This document shows, in pieces, positions 51,348-52,474 of a stretch of DNA of 52,474 bases (position 1 is its first letter; each line of letters starts with the position of its first letter). The translations under genes and the position numbers were made by a program. This DNA comes from Solirubrobacterales bacterium (lineage in GTDB: Bacteria; Actinomycetota; Thermoleophilia; Solirubrobacterales; 70-9). The stretch covers positions 1,613 to 54,086 of the forward strand of contig WHSW01000005.1 of assembly GCA_009379895.1 (NCBI GenBank). The letters run 5' to 3'. Below the pieces are notes generated by a model, which made no database searches, was not told the origin of the DNA, and saw only the letters and a list, made by a program, of their open reading frames with translations.

Positions 51348-52474
51348 GTGGCTGACGATCTGGTGATGGGACGGTTCCGGATCGAGGAGCGGATCGGCTC
51401 GGGCGGGATGGGAACCGTCTATCGCGCCTTCGACGAGCGCCTGCAGCGCCAGGTGGCGGTCAAGGAGATCGTGGCGGCCGACCCTGAGCGCGTGCTGCGC
51501 GAAGCCCAGGCCGCGGCGCGGCTCAACCACCCGGCGATCGTCACCCTTTACGAGCTCGGGCGCACCCCCGGGTGCGCGGTCCTGGTCTCGGAGCTGGTCC
51601 CCGGCGAGACGCTGGCCAGGCTGCACCAGTCCGGCCTGCTCTGCGACCGCGACGTGGCCGAGATCGCAACCGACCTCTGCGACGCGCTCGTTCACGCGCA
51701 CTCGCGCAGTGTCGTGCATCGCGACCTCAAGCCCGAGAACGTGGTCGTGCCCGAGCGCACGGACGGCCAGCGCCGGGCGAAGCTGATGGACTTCGGCATC
51801 GCCCGGGTCGCCGGCGCGTCGACCCTGACCGCGACGGGCGAGGTGGTCGGCACCCTGGCGTACATGTCGCCCGAGCAGGCCGAGGGCGGGCTCGTCGGGG
51901 CCGAATCCGACGTCTACTCGCTGGCCCTGACCGCGTATGAGTGCTGGGCGGGGCACAACCCGATCGCCGGGCGCACCCCGGCCGAGACGGCGCGCCGGAT
52001 CGGCGCCGGCGCCCCACCGTTGCGCCTCGCCCGCCCCGACCTGCCCGAGGGGCTCGCCGACACGGTCGACGCCTGTCTGGACCCCGACCCTCCGCTGCGC
52101 CCGACCGTGCTCGAGCTGCGCGACTGCCTCGAGGCCGAGATCGACGAGCTCGAGGCGCGCGTGCCCGCGTCGCACCGCGACGAGGAGGCGCTCGACCTCC
52201 CGCGCCCGCGGCTGGCCGCGGCGCGCCTGGCGACGATCTGCGGCGCCGCGGCGCTCCTCGCCCTGCTCGCGGTCGGGCTCCGAGCCCCGGGCCTGGCGCT
52301 CGTGCTCGACGCCGTGCTCGCGCCCTCCCTGCTAGTCGGCGCGCCCGTCGGCGCGCTGGCGCCGCTCGTCGCCCCGATCCTCGCCGCCGCGGGGGTCGGT
52401 GGGGCGGCGCCCGCGCTCGGCGCCCCCGGCACGGCGAGGCCGGCGAGCACCGCCAGGGCTATCAGGTTCCTTCG
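51348..52474 (+). CDS. Serine/threonine protein kinase, C-terminus beyond the window
   Basis: 375 codons are visible and the frame is open at the window end. The kinase domain (residues 10-255) has the GSGGMGTVYRAF loop, VAVKE lysine, HRDLKPENVV catalytic loop, DFGIARV metal motif and TLAYMSPEQAEG. It is the bacterial PknB type. A juxtamembrane stretch, EIDELEARVPASHRDEEAL, leads to hydrophobic Ala/Leu-rich segments at 285-360 that look like two or more membrane helices. The start is GTG 51348 or ATG 51366, six codons apart. Divergent from the CARDB-like membrane protein. The extracytoplasmic part is not in the window. Confidence 0.93.
   Translation, partial: MADDLVMGRFRIEERIGSGGMGTVYRAFDERLQRQVAVKEIVAADPERVLREAQAAARLNHPAIVTLYELGRTPGCAVLVSELVPGETLARLHQSGLLCDRDVAEIATDLCDALVHAHSRSVVHRDLKPENVVVPERTDGQRRAKLMDFGIARVAGASTLTATGEVVGTLAYMSPEQAEGGLVGAESDVYSLALTAYECWAGHNPIAGRTPAETARRIGAGAPPLRLARPDLPEGLADTVDACLDPDPPLRPTVLELRDCLEAEIDELEARVPASHRDEEALDLPRPRLAAARLATICGAAALLALLAVGLRAPGLALVLDAVLAPSLLVGAPVGALAPLVAPILAAAGVGGAAPALGAPGTARPASTARAIRFL

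Overview
The window is very GC-rich, gene-dense DNA spanning the replication-origin region of an actinobacterial chromosome. Three things point to a deep-branching actinomycete, most likely class Thermoleophilia (Solirubrobacterales or relatives): the gene order parB-parA-rsmG-jag-yidC-yidD-rnpA-rpmH | dnaA-dnaN-recF-DUF721-gyrB-gyrA, the strong GC3 bias, and the many GTG/TTG starts. The class assignment is inference from gene content, not from a database match.

Layout. 1-7097 (minus): start of a cytochrome bc complex (qcrB, qcrA and an unknown partner), a heme-precursor cluster hemB - fused siroheme-decarboxylase-like ahbAB - hemL, and an ABC exporter pair. 7231-8010: a YmdB-type phosphodiesterase. 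8026-14249 (minus): a five-gene overlapping operon with a membrane protein, an AP-superfamily phosphodiesterase, GtrA, a GT87-like membrane glycosyltransferase and a secreted M1 peptidase. 14380-20695: a DAO-type oxidoreductase, a secreted protein, a response regulator/thioredoxin-reductase-like fusion, and an aminotransferase overlapping D-Ala-D-Ala ligase. 20772-24334 (minus): a LiaF/PspC-histidine kinase-LuxR regulator operon for envelope stress. 24469-31003: a DUF151 nuclease, several small secreted or single-domain proteins, a second M1 peptidase, tRNA-Ile, pdxH and a VOC protein. 31137-35672 (minus) and 35784-46349 (plus): the divergent origin-flanking replication, partition and gyrase genes; gyrA carries a full-length intein with a homing-endonuclease domain exactly after the catalytic tyrosine. 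46350-46716: a gene-poor gap with an extreme Shine-Dalgarno, a 14-codon ORF and a terminator hairpin. 46717-52474: an M19 dipeptidase, a toxin-antitoxin pair with a palindromic operator, an HNH nuclease, pheA, an anchored extracytoplasmic protein and a Ser/Thr kinase cut off by the window edge.

How it works together. Most genes sit in operons with 4-base ATGA/GTGA/TTGA overlaps, so translational coupling is the norm. At least fourteen first genes have a TANNNT-like -10 box only about 6-11 bases before the start codon and no Shine-Dalgarno, which suggests largely leaderless transcription. Internal genes and a few secreted-protein genes use clear GGAGG sites. A 54-bp repeat begins exactly at the stop codons of hemB and the DUF151 gene, and at hemB it is also read as the N-terminus of the next protein.

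Best candidates for something new are this stop-codon-anchored translated repeat, the 46.4-46.65 kb RNA/short-ORF region, the cysteine-less thioredoxin-reductase/response-regulator fusion, and the small isoprenyl-synthase-like protein beside the Rieske gene. The GyrA intein is the clearest selfish element; its insertion site is a known one.
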